This document shows, piece after piece, positions 1-12,194 of a stretch of 64,000 nucleotides of DNA; positions within the stretch are counted from its first letter, which is position 1; every line of letters starts with the position of its first letter. The translations under genes and the position numbers were made by a program. Location: the NCBI GenBank assembly GCA_005281725.1, contig SSBO01000009.1, positions 9,269,795 to 9,333,794 of the forward strand, given 5' to 3'. The notes under the pieces were generated by a model. That model did not search any database and had not been told where the DNA came from. It worked only from the letters and a program-made list of their open reading frames with translations. The DNA comes from Wuchereria bancrofti. Taxonomy: Eukaryota; Nematoda; Chromadorea; Rhabditida; Onchocercidae.

Positions 1-248
1 TTTATTAAAATTATCACTTTTTCCTTTTTATTATATATAAATTATCAAAATACTTTTTTTTAAAGTTATCTGTTTAAAAAAAAATTAATTAATTATCGTT
101 TCTTTTTAACACAACAATTTATTGTTTAGAATTAATTTTTCTTATTTATTGCTAAGGAGGAAGAAACATAATCAAAAATTGATTAAATAAACTCATAAAA
201 TTAAAATAGAAAAAGTTAGATCTGACAATTTAATCATTTAAATTTTAT

Positions 249-2437
249 TCAATAACTAATATGCAAATTATTTTTGTCAAAGTAACCTTTATGATAAGTT
301 TCATGCAAATCTTTAGGTATTACACATTGATCGGTACGATCATTTATCAATATAATATGTTTGACAATTTTTTCAAAAAAAAATGTTTTTGTTATCCATT
401 TGCTTATTACACTGATTGTTTGCCGGATAAGTGAGCATGAATCATTCCGGATTTTTCTGTCATCTTCAAATAAAAATTTATCCGTTCAGTATAATATTTT
501 GCCAATCAATCAATCAATAAATAAGTAAATCAATCAATCAACCAATCAGTCAATCAATCATCCATTCATTCATCCATTAATCCATTTAATGGCAATAATT
601 AAAAAAAAAAAGGTAAAATTGCAAAAATTGTTTTCTTTTTTTCCTTTCACTTTTTTTTTTTAACTTTATACAAAGTAATTTACCTTTAGTAGCTTCACCA
701 GAATCCTCAAAACTTTGATGTAATTTTTGTATGTTCAAAAGTTTGCCAAAATATAATTTTGGATTTTTAGGTAAATGTAAAACAGCAGCATATAAATAAT
801 TGGAATTATTTGGTAATAAACAAGCTATAGCATGATATATATCCAATACTTGTTTTAACTATTTAAATTAATATCATATTTAAATTAATATCATTTAAAT
901 TAATTATCAATCGTGAAATTAAATTTTTACACATTTTCACTTATTAAAAAAGAAAAAAACAATAATAACAATCATTATTCTTAATCCTTTAATTGATTTG
1001 TTTTTACTACAAGTTTATTTACCAAAAAAAAAAAATCTTCAAGAACAAATATATCAATTAAATTGTTGAAAGATCAATTTATTTCATTATTTGTACGTCT
1101 AATTTATTATTTCATGAGTAAAGTATTAAATTAGCTACATAATAAATCTCTTTTGCATGTTTGAAAATTACTTCTCTTAACAATTATTAATGATAAAATA
1201 TAAAAAATTTATATATTAAAAAAAATGAATGAAATATCAAAAAAAGTTATACTAAAACCAGCTTTTATTTGTTTTAAATTCAATCTTTAATTATCATTAT
1301 CAGTAATCATTAATTCAATCACTATTAATTAATTGTTAGAATGATATAACATATGCATTTACCTTTATTGGTGTTAAATTATGATCAATGGCAAATATCA
1401 AAGCGATTGGTATGTTACGTTCTTTAAAATTTAAAGTATTTTGATCATTATTATTCCACATGCAATATGGCTCCTAATTAATATTTAACAATTTTACTAA
1501 ACATTTATTACAAATGAAATTTTTATTCCAAAATTGAAAAATTTTTAGCATAAATTATTTTTTTTTATATACTAATAATATTCATTTTTTCTACTTTACA
1601 CTTCTCATTTGTAATTTGGCCAAGAAAATCATTTAGATTAAATAAAGTAATACATCATAGCCTAGGATTATGTGAAGTTAATTTGATGGAATTGCAGCAA
1701 AAACGATGGCAAAAAATTTTTTCCTACTTTTCTTACAGTTTCTATAACGCTAATATTAAAGTGCTATGATGATTTCAAAATGGTTGTTGGAAATATTAAA
1801 ATTAAAAAAATTCAGATTATTAAAGAGTTGTTGTAATAAAACCAATAATCAATATCAAATATAACAATTTTATAAACGAAGGTTAAAATAATGATTTTTG
1901 CAAATGATATGATTAACTGTTTGAATGACGGATTGATAATAAAAATATTCCCTAAAAACACTCAGTTTTGCAAGTGCTAATCACAAAAGGTATGATAACA
2001 ACTAGCCTGATCTCGAACTTCATGTGCTAATGGTAATGTAGCCGCTGTACTTGAACAATCAACCGTAATATGTCGAAATAATTCCGAAAGATATACTATT
2101 TCAGGTATTATTACATAATATTGCAGATTTGTTAACCAACCGCTTAGCATCATTGATTAGCAAAATGTTAAGGATTTTTGAATTTAAATCCTGTTATATA
2201 CATGAAATGTGTTAAATTAAAGGCTATCAACTTATTGAAGATTTAAAAGTAGCAATTATAATTTGAATTAACTAAAGCTAACCTGTTTGCATGCATGCAA
2301 ATGAATGAAATTGTAAAGACATACGTATAACTATATGTCATCGTAAATTTCTATAATAATATTTAATATATGTTATCAATATGTCTACCATTTACTTCAT
2401 TTACTCAATATTCTAATTAATAACACTTAAAATTCAT
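249..2437 (-). CDS. Unrecognised 215-aa protein, 5 exons, downstream of RBX1
   Basis: I do not recognise this protein. Exons on the minus strand, 5' to 3', are 2437-2427 (ATG at 2437), 2142-2007, 1473-1363, 858-684 and 463-249, ending in TGA. Every junction keeps phase, and together they give 215 codons. Readable pieces are WLTNLQYYVIIPEIVYLSEL, IPIALIFAIDHNLTPIK and LYAAVLHLPKNPKLYFGKLL. The composition is that of a soluble globular protein; I see no signal peptide or clear transmembrane segment. Intron 2 uses a GC donor (CAG|GCTAGT at 2006), because the nearby GT breaks phase. The AG at 2504-2503, behind a long pyrimidine run, looks like a spliced-leader acceptor and supports the start; alternatively it is a normal acceptor and an upstream exon is missing, since the frame stays open 5' of the ATG. 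The stop overlaps AATAAA (249-244). Existence is fairly well supported; function is unknown. Confidence 0.6.
505..585. repeat. Imperfect (AATC)n tetranucleotide run
   Basis: A run of CAATCAAT units drifting into CATCCATT units. It lies in the last intron of the unrecognised 215-aa gene and is probably neutral. Confidence 0.8.
2286..2301. repeat. Perfect 16-bp palindrome with octamer-like site
   Basis: TTTGCATGCATGCAAA reads the same on both strands and, with the next base, contains ATGCAAAT, the POU octamer. It lies in the first intron of the 215-aa gene. Any regulatory role is inference. Confidence 0.5.
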
Positions 2438-2502
2438 GCAAATGTCACTTGGAATGAAACTTTCACTTTCCGTTTTATCAAATAAATGAAAACCTGAAAA
2501 CC

Positions 2503-2504
2503 CT
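2503..2504 (-). promoter_or_regulatory. Candidate spliced-leader acceptor
   Basis: On the minus strand a ~30-nt pyrimidine-rich run ends in CATTCAG, 66 nt upstream of the ATG at 2437 and about 430 nt downstream of the RBX1 stop. A trans-splice site placed between two same-strand genes is the usual signature of a nematode operon. It could instead be the cis acceptor of an unseen upstream exon. Confidence 0.45.
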
Positions 2505-2935
2505 GAATGTGAAATAAGAAAAGAAAAGAAAGAATTCATTTCATGTCAACTAATCATAAAACCAATCAAATATAATTCATGATATGGAATAAGTTGTGCT
2601 CAATAGATAGCACCAAAATTCACTTCAAAGAAGCAATAACACAGAAATTGAAAATTCTTCAATATGTGAACTTTAACTTTCCTAAGACATCACTGAGAAA
2701 TATTGGGAACAAATACTAACATTTTCCAATTTTAACAGATCACTAAGATATGATGTGCTAAAACATAAAAATTGCAATTCAACTCACATAATCTTGCACT
2801 CTGTAATATCATTTAAGTTTTACAAGTATGAATTAAAGTAATCTGTAGATCAGTACATGATAATAAGTCAGTAAAAAGGTTGCAAAAAGAGAGCATCAGA
2901 TCAAAAATACAATACCGGCTTTTAATGGTATGCAT

Positions 2936-3800
<865 letters not shown>

Positions 3801-4657
3801 TTCAAATTCAAGCTTCTTTTTCAGTTATCTAAAAACTAATTAAATTTCATTATATCGATATGATAAATTCTGATTATTTCGCCATCGTTTTAAAATGTTA
3901 TGCAGAATTGAAGCCAAAACCCTACTTAGAAAAGACAAAAACAGCTCACACAAATGAAATAATTTATCTGAAGTAAAATAAATCAATTCAATCATCCGAT
4001 ATATTGATCCATCTACACCTTCTATTAACTATCATTCCCGATTGCAGCACAAATGTACACCGTATCAGGCTACTGTTATTCGAATCAATCTCCTTTTTTT
4101 GTGACCCATCTGCTAATTAGGCAAGTTGCATTTTCAAAGAACATTCCGGATATGAAATCAGGATAAGAAATTAGGATTCAATAGATCCATCAAAGCTTAC
4201 TATATAATAGTTTTAGGTTTAAAACAATCTCACGCTGAATATAATCATAGATGTCAATATGAGTGATATGATTTCATGTTTGAAGTGACAATAGAATCCT
4301 ACATTATATTTTTACATTTCCTGTGATCAATCAATTTTCGGTTTACACTAATAATAGACTTAGTAAGAGATGACCGTTGACGAAAATGACAACTTACAGA
4401 TGCTAATATTTCAGAAGCTCATTTACATTCAAAAATTTCAAAACCTAAATGCCACCAACCGGAAAGATCCAAGACAAACCGGAACACAACAGGAAATGAC
4501 TGAACCAGAAAGCATAGTAAGTCCTGTAGAAACCATTGTCACTGGTAGCAATAAACCACTCAAACCTTTTCTCATCTCTTTCGGTAATTGTTTTTTTTTC
4601 GTCGGAGATTGTTGTTTCATTGGTTCCTTTTTTTCGTTTACTACCAATTAATGATCG
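3801..4657. other. Divergent intergenic region
   Basis: The region separates minus-strand RBX1 from the plus-strand small-gene cluster, so it should hold both promoters. At 4370-4651 both strands are open for 70-93 codons, with a plus-strand donor-like GGTAATT at 4582, but I could not join either frame to a neighbouring exon. It may be a leader exon or chance. No motif stands out otherwise. Confidence 0.5.
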
Positions 4658-5202
4658 ATGCTTAAACTAAGTGAACGTTTACAGTCACGTTTGTATAACA
4701 CGTGGCCACGTTACAAAAATATTGGTTTCATCACGTTATACATTGCTACGCGTAAGTTTTTGTCTTAGAATTAATTAATTTTAGAAAATTTAATTAATTT
4801 AATATAGTTCGAGATGTTAGTGAGAATTTGAAAACGAAAAAATACGATTTTAAAAATCATTGTTTTGTAGTATTTTTTTTTTCAAGCTTTATGAATTATT
4901 ACAAGACTTACAGTTGGAAATTAAAATTTTAACACAAAGTTTAACTTCCTAAAATCAACAGCTTATGTCATTTCTTAGATTACAACAATAATTTGATTGG
5001 AATTTGAGAATCCAATTAAAATTCGGTTATTTGAAGTTGTTAATTCATTGTGTATTTTAGTTTTACTTAAGGAATTTAATGTAAGATTTGAAAGCTAAGG
5101 TAGCACGAGTGAATCATTTGCAATGTGAATCATTTTTCAGTTTTGGGCAGTATCAAATATTACAAATCTAGAAGGACTGGAACGAAACCGATTAGCGATT
5201 AA
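4658..5202 (+). CDS. 51-aa single-pass membrane microprotein
   Basis: Two exons, 4658-4751 and 5141-5202 (stop TAA), joined in phase 1 through a strong donor (CGC|GTAAGT) and strong acceptor (CATTTTTCAG). The product begins MLKLSERLQSRLYNTWPRYK, continues with a hydrophobic helix (IGFITLYIATLLGSI, about residues 23-37) and ends in a basic tail KYYKSRRTGTKPISD. Size, basic flanks and one helix are what one expects of a mitochondrial inner-membrane microprotein, but I cannot name the family. It is too short to appear as a single long frame. It opens a cluster of four plus-strand genes spaced 440-690 bp apart. An alternative frame through the second exon (FWAVSNITNLEGLERN) is also open but does not match the donor phase. 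Confidence 0.5.
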
Positions 5203-5696
5203 TAAGTAATTACGAAATAATTCTCTACGGTAAGCTATATTTGCTTCCGAAATACAATATCATATATGTTCAATGTACCATTGAATTTCAATGCATATAT
5301 GGTTGCTACCACCTCGTTTTATCTGCTGTTCTGCATAATTTTATGCGAAAGCTTCCGTTGTTTCATTTATTGAGATACTTCTTTCTTTTGCAACTGAGAT
5401 AATAAATTAGAACATTGAGCGTTTAAGTCCCTAATGAAATAAACTGTCAGTTCATTATTTCTACAGATAAATTACAGAGATCAGTAAAAATTGTACTTTA
5501 ATATTGGTCTAATAGAAATGTTATTTTACAATATTTAACGTGATGCTCTGAACTTTGCAAACATTTCTGTATGCTTGTTTTATAATTTTGAAATTTTAAT
5601 CGAAATTTAATAAAGCATCGAACGATCACTTTTTCTTTTACCACCGAAAAGTAGGCTGCAGTACCTTTATTTCAGGAATCCGCGGAATATTCTCAG

Positions 5697-6160
5697 ATGT
5701 CGTCTTCTAATAAAAACTCTGACGTTGAGGATTACTATGGATACTGGCAACCATATCCCAATAATGTGCGTTCGCGGCGATGGTTTCAGCAATTTGAAGC
5801 ATTAAAAATTGGTGGACCATTTTGTTTGAGAGCTATAGCAGCTTGTGCAATTGGTAAATAATAATAATATTGTTTGATTTCATGATTGATTAATTTCTCA
5901 GATAATTTATTTTTTGCTATCGAAATTATGAAACTTTGAATATATCACGAATATTGTCCGACTGAAAATTGTAGCGTTTAATTTTAATTTACATTTTAGC
6001 ATACCATGTGGCATATTATACTTATCAATTCACTGCAGTAAGCCCAGAATATCGACAAGATTTGAGGCATGTGATGTGGTTGAAGCGGAAATTATCTGTC
6101 TATCCATCAATTGGTATTCGTTGCAAGGAGGAAATAGAGAATTTTCCAGAGAAGAGATAG
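5697..6160 (+). CDS. 105-aa single-pass membrane protein, possibly a complex I accessory-like subunit
   Basis: Exons 5697-5853 and 6000-6160 (stop TAG), phase 1, 105 residues. An acidic, tyrosine-rich N-terminus (DVEDYYGYWQPYPNNV) leads to RRWFQQFEALKIGGPFCLRA, a hydrophobic helix at about residues 41-63, then a basic C-terminal domain ending IRCKEEIENFPEKR. Size and architecture resemble small accessory subunits of mitochondrial complex I such as NDUFC2, but that is a guess from layout, not a clear match. TTTCAG at 5671-5675 and CTCAG directly before the ATG are candidate spliced-leader acceptors. The next gene downstream shares its length, helix position, intron position and some C-terminal residues. 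Confidence 0.72.
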
Positions 6161-6603
6161 TAATTAGTTTTTTTTCGTGTTTGATTAAAATTTCCGAAGA
6201 AATATTCCAGTTTTTACTGTAAAGTGCTTCAATTAGTTAGTTAGTTGATTACTTCACTTTGATACTTAACGTATCTTTTGATTTGTAGATGGAATAACGC
6301 AGTCGTATTTCATTTGTTAACTGTATGTGATTTTGCTATTGTTCTTTGACTTTTACAGTTTTCTTCTATTGTTTGTTTGATGAGAATAAATTTTTAATTA
6401 TTGTTTAAATCTCAAGTAGTCTCAAGTGAGATTTCGCATTTTTCTCAGAAAGTTATTTTGAGGCGATTTGTGCGATTGTGTGATTCAGATATCCGTTTTT
6501 TTCTCACAGCCAAAAAAATTCTTTCAGTTTTGCCATATTCAGTTCGAATACTAATTGTTTTTATGGTGTATAACTATTTTAATTAATAAATTATTATTTG
6601 AAA

Positions 6604-7126
6604 ATGGTAGTTGATGTTAAATTGGAATTACAAAATTTTTTTGAGATTCAGATGAAGCAAGCGGAATGGTTCCTGAAAAAGTATCCGAATCAGTACAAAG
6701 CGGAAAACATGAGGACACCGATCTTAAGCTTTTGTTGCGGTATGGGTGTTCTATCAGTAGTTCTTGGTAAGCTTCCTGTTAATTCTGGTTTAGTACAACG
6801 AATAGACTGGGTTGCCCCATTTGACATATAAATTTGTGGTGATTGAAAAAAATTTCGTACTGCTTATCCATGGTACGATTGTATTTCTTTTAATCTGCCA
6901 ACATGTTCTTCATTTTCATCTTTTCCCTGTTCTTTTCGAACGCTTAAAATTTAGTTTCATGAAACTGATTATTGTAGTTCTTTACAATCGATACTGTCTG
7001 GATGCGAGAAAACTACCAGATGGTGAGGCGGTAGATTGGACATTGATGTTGTATTTGAAAAAATGTGTTCCAGCACTTCGAAACTTTGGCATACGGTATC
7101 GAGAATATAAACCGGATGATTTCTAA
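6604..7126 (+). CDS. 103-aa single-pass membrane protein, probable paralogue of its upstream neighbour
   Basis: Exons 6604-6766 and 6978-7126 (stop TAA), joined in phase 1. Other AGs between donor and exon give stops, so the acceptor at GATTATTGTAG is firm. N-terminus MVVDVKLELQNFFEIQMKQA, helix at about residues 39-58 (with CC), then a soluble tail ending NFGIRYREYKPDDF. Compared with the 5697 gene, the intron interrupts codon 55 versus 53, both in phase 1 inside the helix, and the tails align loosely (MLYLKKCVPALRNFGIRYRE against MWLKRKLSVYPSIGIRCKEE). Function is unknown; mitochondrial membrane is a reasonable inference. CTTTCAG at 6521-6527 may accept a spliced leader. Confidence 0.7.
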
Positions 7127-7815
7127 ATATTCCGGATGATTTTTGAGCATTTTTATGCCTGAACATTGTACATTTTCAGTTTATGATCTTATTTAAATTG
7201 TTGCAGCAACGATAACATTGTTATTAGTGGCTTATTGGTTCAATAATTAATGCATTCATCATATTTTTATTTGTCCCATATCACTGTAAGTAAATCAGTA
7301 GGCTCATACGCAGGTTTTTTTGAGTTTTCGAGTGCTATTAAATGTTTGTAATAACGCCGTCAGTTTTAATTGATGAAATAATTATAACTTTGCTCATTTT
7401 GATGTGTAACATTGTTAAATTTGCAAAATGTCTTTTTGAAAAAGTATTTCAAAATATTTTCATCAAAATAGTTATGCTTACACCGATTTTTTACCTGAAT
7501 TGTAATGGAAAGTTGGTCATAAAAAAAACAAAAAATGTTCAACATGACTTATCGTTTGCAGTGCTGTGCTTCACTGAACCTCTAAATTGGTACTAATGAT
7601 GATATCGCTAATGGCAATTTATTTAATTTAATTTTATAAGAGGTTTACTTATAATGGGGTATTTAGACTTATTTCTTTTGTATTCATTAAATTTTCTAAC
7701 TTGTATGTTGTGGAAGAAATTCTGATATAAAACTGAGAAAAATATGAATTACACTTTACACTGTTTTCTTTTTCCTTTTTCCTTTTTTTTTTTTTTCATT
7801 TTTAGGGAGGAAGGT

Positions 7816-10210
7816 ATGACGACCATTCGGCCGTTTGATGTTTTCGACCTGTTTCGATTTAATAATACGTAAGTTTTCATGCACACAAAAAGGCAAATTA
7901 TGTAAATTGTATATTTTAGTTTGCTGATACGTTTCGGTCATTTGATGAGTCAGATCCGGTTATTGATTAACTTACTGAATTAAATGTTTTAGGAATAAGT
8001 TGGTTGAATAATTAAGTAATTTGTTAATATTAATCTCTTAGAGATGAGAGCACTACTTTTTAATTCTACTTCTACTTAATTCTGGAACATCATTCTATGC
8101 ATGTTAGGAACAAATGATTTGGATAGAAAAGACAATCTAATATATAAGATTAATTCCTTCTATGATTTGTATTAGAGATTCATTCTTGTAGAAAAATTTT
8201 ATTCATGTGAATGAGATGTGCTTAGACAAAGAAATTCTCAAGATATTTGAAATATTGTTTTCTTTTTAGAAATTTGGATCCGTTGACAGAAACGGTATGT
8301 GTTTTTTTTTTCTTTTTGTTTTAGCTTTTATGATGCTCAGATTTTTAGAATGTTCGAGTAATTTTTTTTTTGTGTTGAATTTTGAATATTATATTAATTA
8401 TTTCATATTGGAATTTAAATGCATAAGACTTCTCATCTTTGTAGATATTAGATGTTATACACAAAAATTAATGGAAATATATATGACGATATTTTTGTAT
8501 CACCAAAATTTTGATTTCTTAAATATAATTTGGATCTTCAGTTATATGGTTGAACACCATTTGGATGTTTAAGCCTATTACTCATTCAAATAACACAAAA
8601 ATTTTCTAATATTATTTCAAGGAATTAAATCTCAGTGATCTTTTTTTCAGTACGGTTTTACTTTTTATTTACAATATTTGATCAATCATGGGGAATATTT
8701 TCAAGTTTGTGAACATCCAGATGGTGAGATTATGGGCTACGGTAAGTTTTATACAATAATTAATGTAATAAAAAAATTGAAAAAGGCTATAATTTAGATT
8801 TTTTTCTTGTAAGGAGATTGAGCTTATGAAAAACCTATAATATCATACTATATGGAATATACGTTAGCATGAATAATTACGAAAGTAAGTAGAAATTTGT
8901 CAAATCACATTTTGTTTTATTAAAATTGACCTTAAAGGCAAATGTGTGTATTATTTTTTCTCATTCAATTTGTTTCATTGATAAATTCATTGTTTATAAA
9001 ATTTTTTAATAATTTTACAATAATATGTGAGCAATCAGTTATTTGCAGTTATGGGAAAAGCAGAAGGTGAAAATGAATATTGGCATGGGCATGTTACAGC
9101 AGTAACTGTTGCTCCAACATATCGACGATTACATTTAGCTGCACGAATGATGCATGCACTTGAGGAAATCTCAGAATTGTACATTTTTCATTGATATTAT
9201 TTTTATTTTCTTTTTATTGCTGAATATAAATATTGAATGAAAAAGGCAAAGATTAATGATTTTAAAAATTCATTGCAGTAGTTTAAATACTTAATTATTA
9301 CATACAACGCAAGCATACTGTTAAAAGCCAATTGTCAATATATATTCATTATTATTATAAGTTAATTCTTTTAAAATTCATATATTTTATGATTGAGAAT
9401 ATTAAAATACAAATATCTCATATTTGCTTGAAAAATTTTATTTCCATAATCTAGCATTGGCATTAATCAATACTTTGATTTGAGTTTGGATAAAAATGGT
9501 TAACAGAGATGAAAAAAAGTGGAAAGAATTTAATAGCAGATTCTTTTAGTCACCAAAGAAATCAATTAGATCGTAATTGATAGTATTTGGAATTTTTTTA
9601 TTCCAGTTCTTTTTTTTTTTTTAATTTTAGGAAGAAATGTTATTTTGTTGATCTCTTCGTACGTGTAAGTAATGCTGTAGCAATCAATATGTATAAAAGT
9701 CTTGGTTATGTGGTCTATCGACGCATTATTGATTATTATTCGGGTGAAAATGACGAAGATGCTTATGGTCGGTTGATTTTTTTTTTAAATTTTTTATCTC
9801 AGAAATTTTTTTTCCATCTAAACTACAATGTTTTAGTAGTTAAGAAGTATATCCTATGCAATTTTTATTTTATATTTTGTAGAAAATTAAAGTAGACTGA
9901 ACTTATATCTTATTTAATAATATGTAATAGCATTTTAGGGTTGTGTTCCTATCATTTAAGTCAAATATGAAAACTTTTTGTTTATTGTTGAATTTCTTCC
10001 TTATAACGAACTTCTTGACTATACTGACATTTTGAGTAACAGCAATTATTGATAATTATTAAAGCTTATCATTAATGAATTGATTTCAAAACAATTTTTA
10101 TATTATCTGTTTCAGATATGCGGAAGGCATTATCAAAAGATCCAGAGAAGAAATCAATGATTTCGGTGAAACAATCTGTTACATGTGATGAAATTGATCT
10201 TAAGGATTAG
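7816..10210 (+). CDS. NAA20: NAA20, catalytic subunit of N-terminal acetyltransferase NatB
   Basis: Transfers acetyl from acetyl-CoA to the start methionine of nascent proteins beginning Met-Asp, Met-Glu, Met-Asn or Met-Gln, working with NAA25 on ribosomes. Six exons: 7816-7868, 8270-8294 (a 25-nt microexon), 8651-8741, 9049-9178, 9631-9767 and 10116-10210. All phases agree and give 176 residues, the normal family length. The GNAT fold is complete: MTTIRPFDVFDLFRFNNTNL, YFQVCEHPDGEIMGY, VTAVTVAPTYRR, VDLFVRVSNAVAINMYKSLG and DEDAYDMRKALSKD. One key position is odd: the acetyl-CoA loop reads RRLHLA, with His85 where the family has Gly (R-x-x-G-x-A). ATTTTTAG at 7798-7805 just before the ATG fits spliced-leader addition; the preceding gene ends 690 bp upstream. 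Confidence 0.95.
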
Positions 10211-10817
10211 CTTTAACTACTTTGTTTACTTTTTTTTTTATCAATAGCTTTATTTGAAGTGCCATAATGGAATGTTACGAAGAAGAATTGTTTTTTTCTT
10301 TTCTTTTGTTTATTGTTCAACTAGCTTTTATGTTTGTTTTTATTTCTAACATTTTTATCCAATGTTTTTATCAATGTATTTTATTTCTTTTTTTTCAATA
10401 GATGCGAAATTGATTGGTTGAAAAGTAGAACAAATCACTATCTTGCAACTTATATCACTGTCAAATTATCTTTCATACTGAATGATCGTGTATAATTTCC
10501 AATTAAACTGGAAATGATAAATAAGATTGCAAAAAAGTGCAACCTGGCTTCATTATCTTTTTCTCATTTGTTTCACCTAACATTTCTCTTATTTCTTTCA
10601 ATCATTTGCTTTGAATTTAGACCATTTAATTTTTTTTTTTTTATTTATCCATTACTAACGTTTAATTAATAAATTTTATGAAATATTCAGTCAATGTTCA
10701 CTTTATACATAAAGCATGGGAATGATCTCAGTCTTTTTTTTTTTCAACCTTATTTTTCATTTCTAATTCGTTACATTTTAATAAAAAACAAAACCTTATC
10801 ATTTTAGTTACATTTTA

Positions 10818-10867
10818 GGTAAAAGTTAGAAAGATGAGCAAAGGTAAAAGTTAGAAGGATGAGCAAA
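10818..10867. repeat. 25-bp direct tandem duplication
   Basis: Two adjacent copies of GGTAAAAGTTAGAA plus a tail ending GAGCAAA, with one mismatch. It lies about 600 bp beyond the NAA20 stop. Confidence 0.85.
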
Positions 10868-11435
10868 GAAAATATTCTAGAACTGTAACATTGCTTTTGT
10901 TAAATTTTAATTAGTAGAAATTTGATCTTATCATTATGGGAAGAAACTTTTTTTTAATGTGTTTACTTACTATTTGATTGTTTTTGACAGTAATTAGATA
11001 GATTTGATCTTTCTTTTTAATGTTATTTCTCCTTCTTTCTCGATTATTTGATATATCAAAGCTTGTCACTTCTATTACATTGCATTTATCTTACATAAAA
11101 AACATCTAATCTTATTTTCCTATAATTTTATGCATTTATAATTTTTTAGATTTCAAGCAGTAAATTTTCTTGTAAAATTTTTATCTGAGTAAATCTAAAT
11201 TGAATGGTTTTTTTTTTTTTTAAAGCAAGCCTAAATTATATTATAATTACTTAAACTATAAACTAAGTTCTTTCTTTCTTTTTCTTTGTGATAAAAATAA
11301 TTAAATCAGTATAAGCTAATTTATAAATATTAAGCACAATTTGATTAATTCAATGATTTCATTTAAATTTAGAATGTAAATATGCGATAATTTTTGCATG
11401 TTTCATTATTCACCTTTAGTTATGCCTAGATTATA

Positions 11436-11606
11436 TTTCAGAAAAAATTTCCGGATGACCTATTTAGACTGTGTTTCAGAAAAAATTCCTGGATGACCTA
11501 TTTAGATTATGTTTCAGAGAAAATTTCCGGATGACCTATTTAGACTGTGTTTCAGAAGAAATTTCCGGATGACCTATTTAGATTATGTTTCAGAAAAAAT
11601 TTCGAA
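11436..11606. repeat. 38-bp minisatellite with 76-bp higher-order period
   Basis: Units start TTTCAG at 11436, 11474, 11512 and 11550, with a partial unit at 11588, an exact 38-bp period. Each holds AATTTCCGGATGACCTATTT. Units 1 and 3 end GACTGTG while units 2 and 4 end GATTATG, so a dimer was amplified. Confidence 0.92.
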
Positions 11607-12194
11607 GTTACCTGCCTGTTTAAACATCAAAGCAATCACCGATTCTAATGTGATGCAATTTTAGTTAAGCTAATTAACATTTTGAAATAAACATTCTGAA
11701 ATTAGAATTGATGAATGCTACTGCCAGTAAAAATATTTTAAAAATATTGTAAATTTACTGAATTTAATAAATTTATCAGCATATAATACATTTTATTATG
11801 TCTTAACATTTTGATCTCAATATAATATTCAAATGTAATTGAATATCAATTATTAAATTTTAAATGTAGCATATTTTAATATTAACTTAATATTTGCGTG
11901 TACTGAATAAAAATCTCTTTCACTTTCTTTTTTCCTCTTCATCTTTACAAATTTTAAATTTAAAAAAATTTCTTCTATTTAGTTTCAAATGTCTCTTTTT
12001 TCTTTTTTTATTTTAAACGTTTCCAATAATTTCTTTCCTTTTTTTTTTTAAAGAAAGGATGCAAATTTATTTTTATTATATTCATTTGTATAGGAATAGA
12101 TAATATTTTTTTTTTTTCATATTCTTTACTGATTATTTTTATATTATTTATTGCATTAGACATCAATTTAAACATCAATGTTTAGAATTTTGAT

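Larger units (their letters stand above)
10211..12194. other. Intergenic, NAA20 to DMAC1
   Basis: No gene found. It holds a 25-bp tandem pair at 10818-10867 and a 38-bp minisatellite at 11436-11606 in otherwise plain AT-rich sequence with T runs. Confidence 0.7.

Noticed and set aside
4370..4651. Overlapping 93-codon plus and 69-codon minus open frames upstream of the small-gene cluster
   Set aside because: Both are open, neither joins in phase to a neighbouring exon, and no family is recognisable. Kept only as a possible leader exon.
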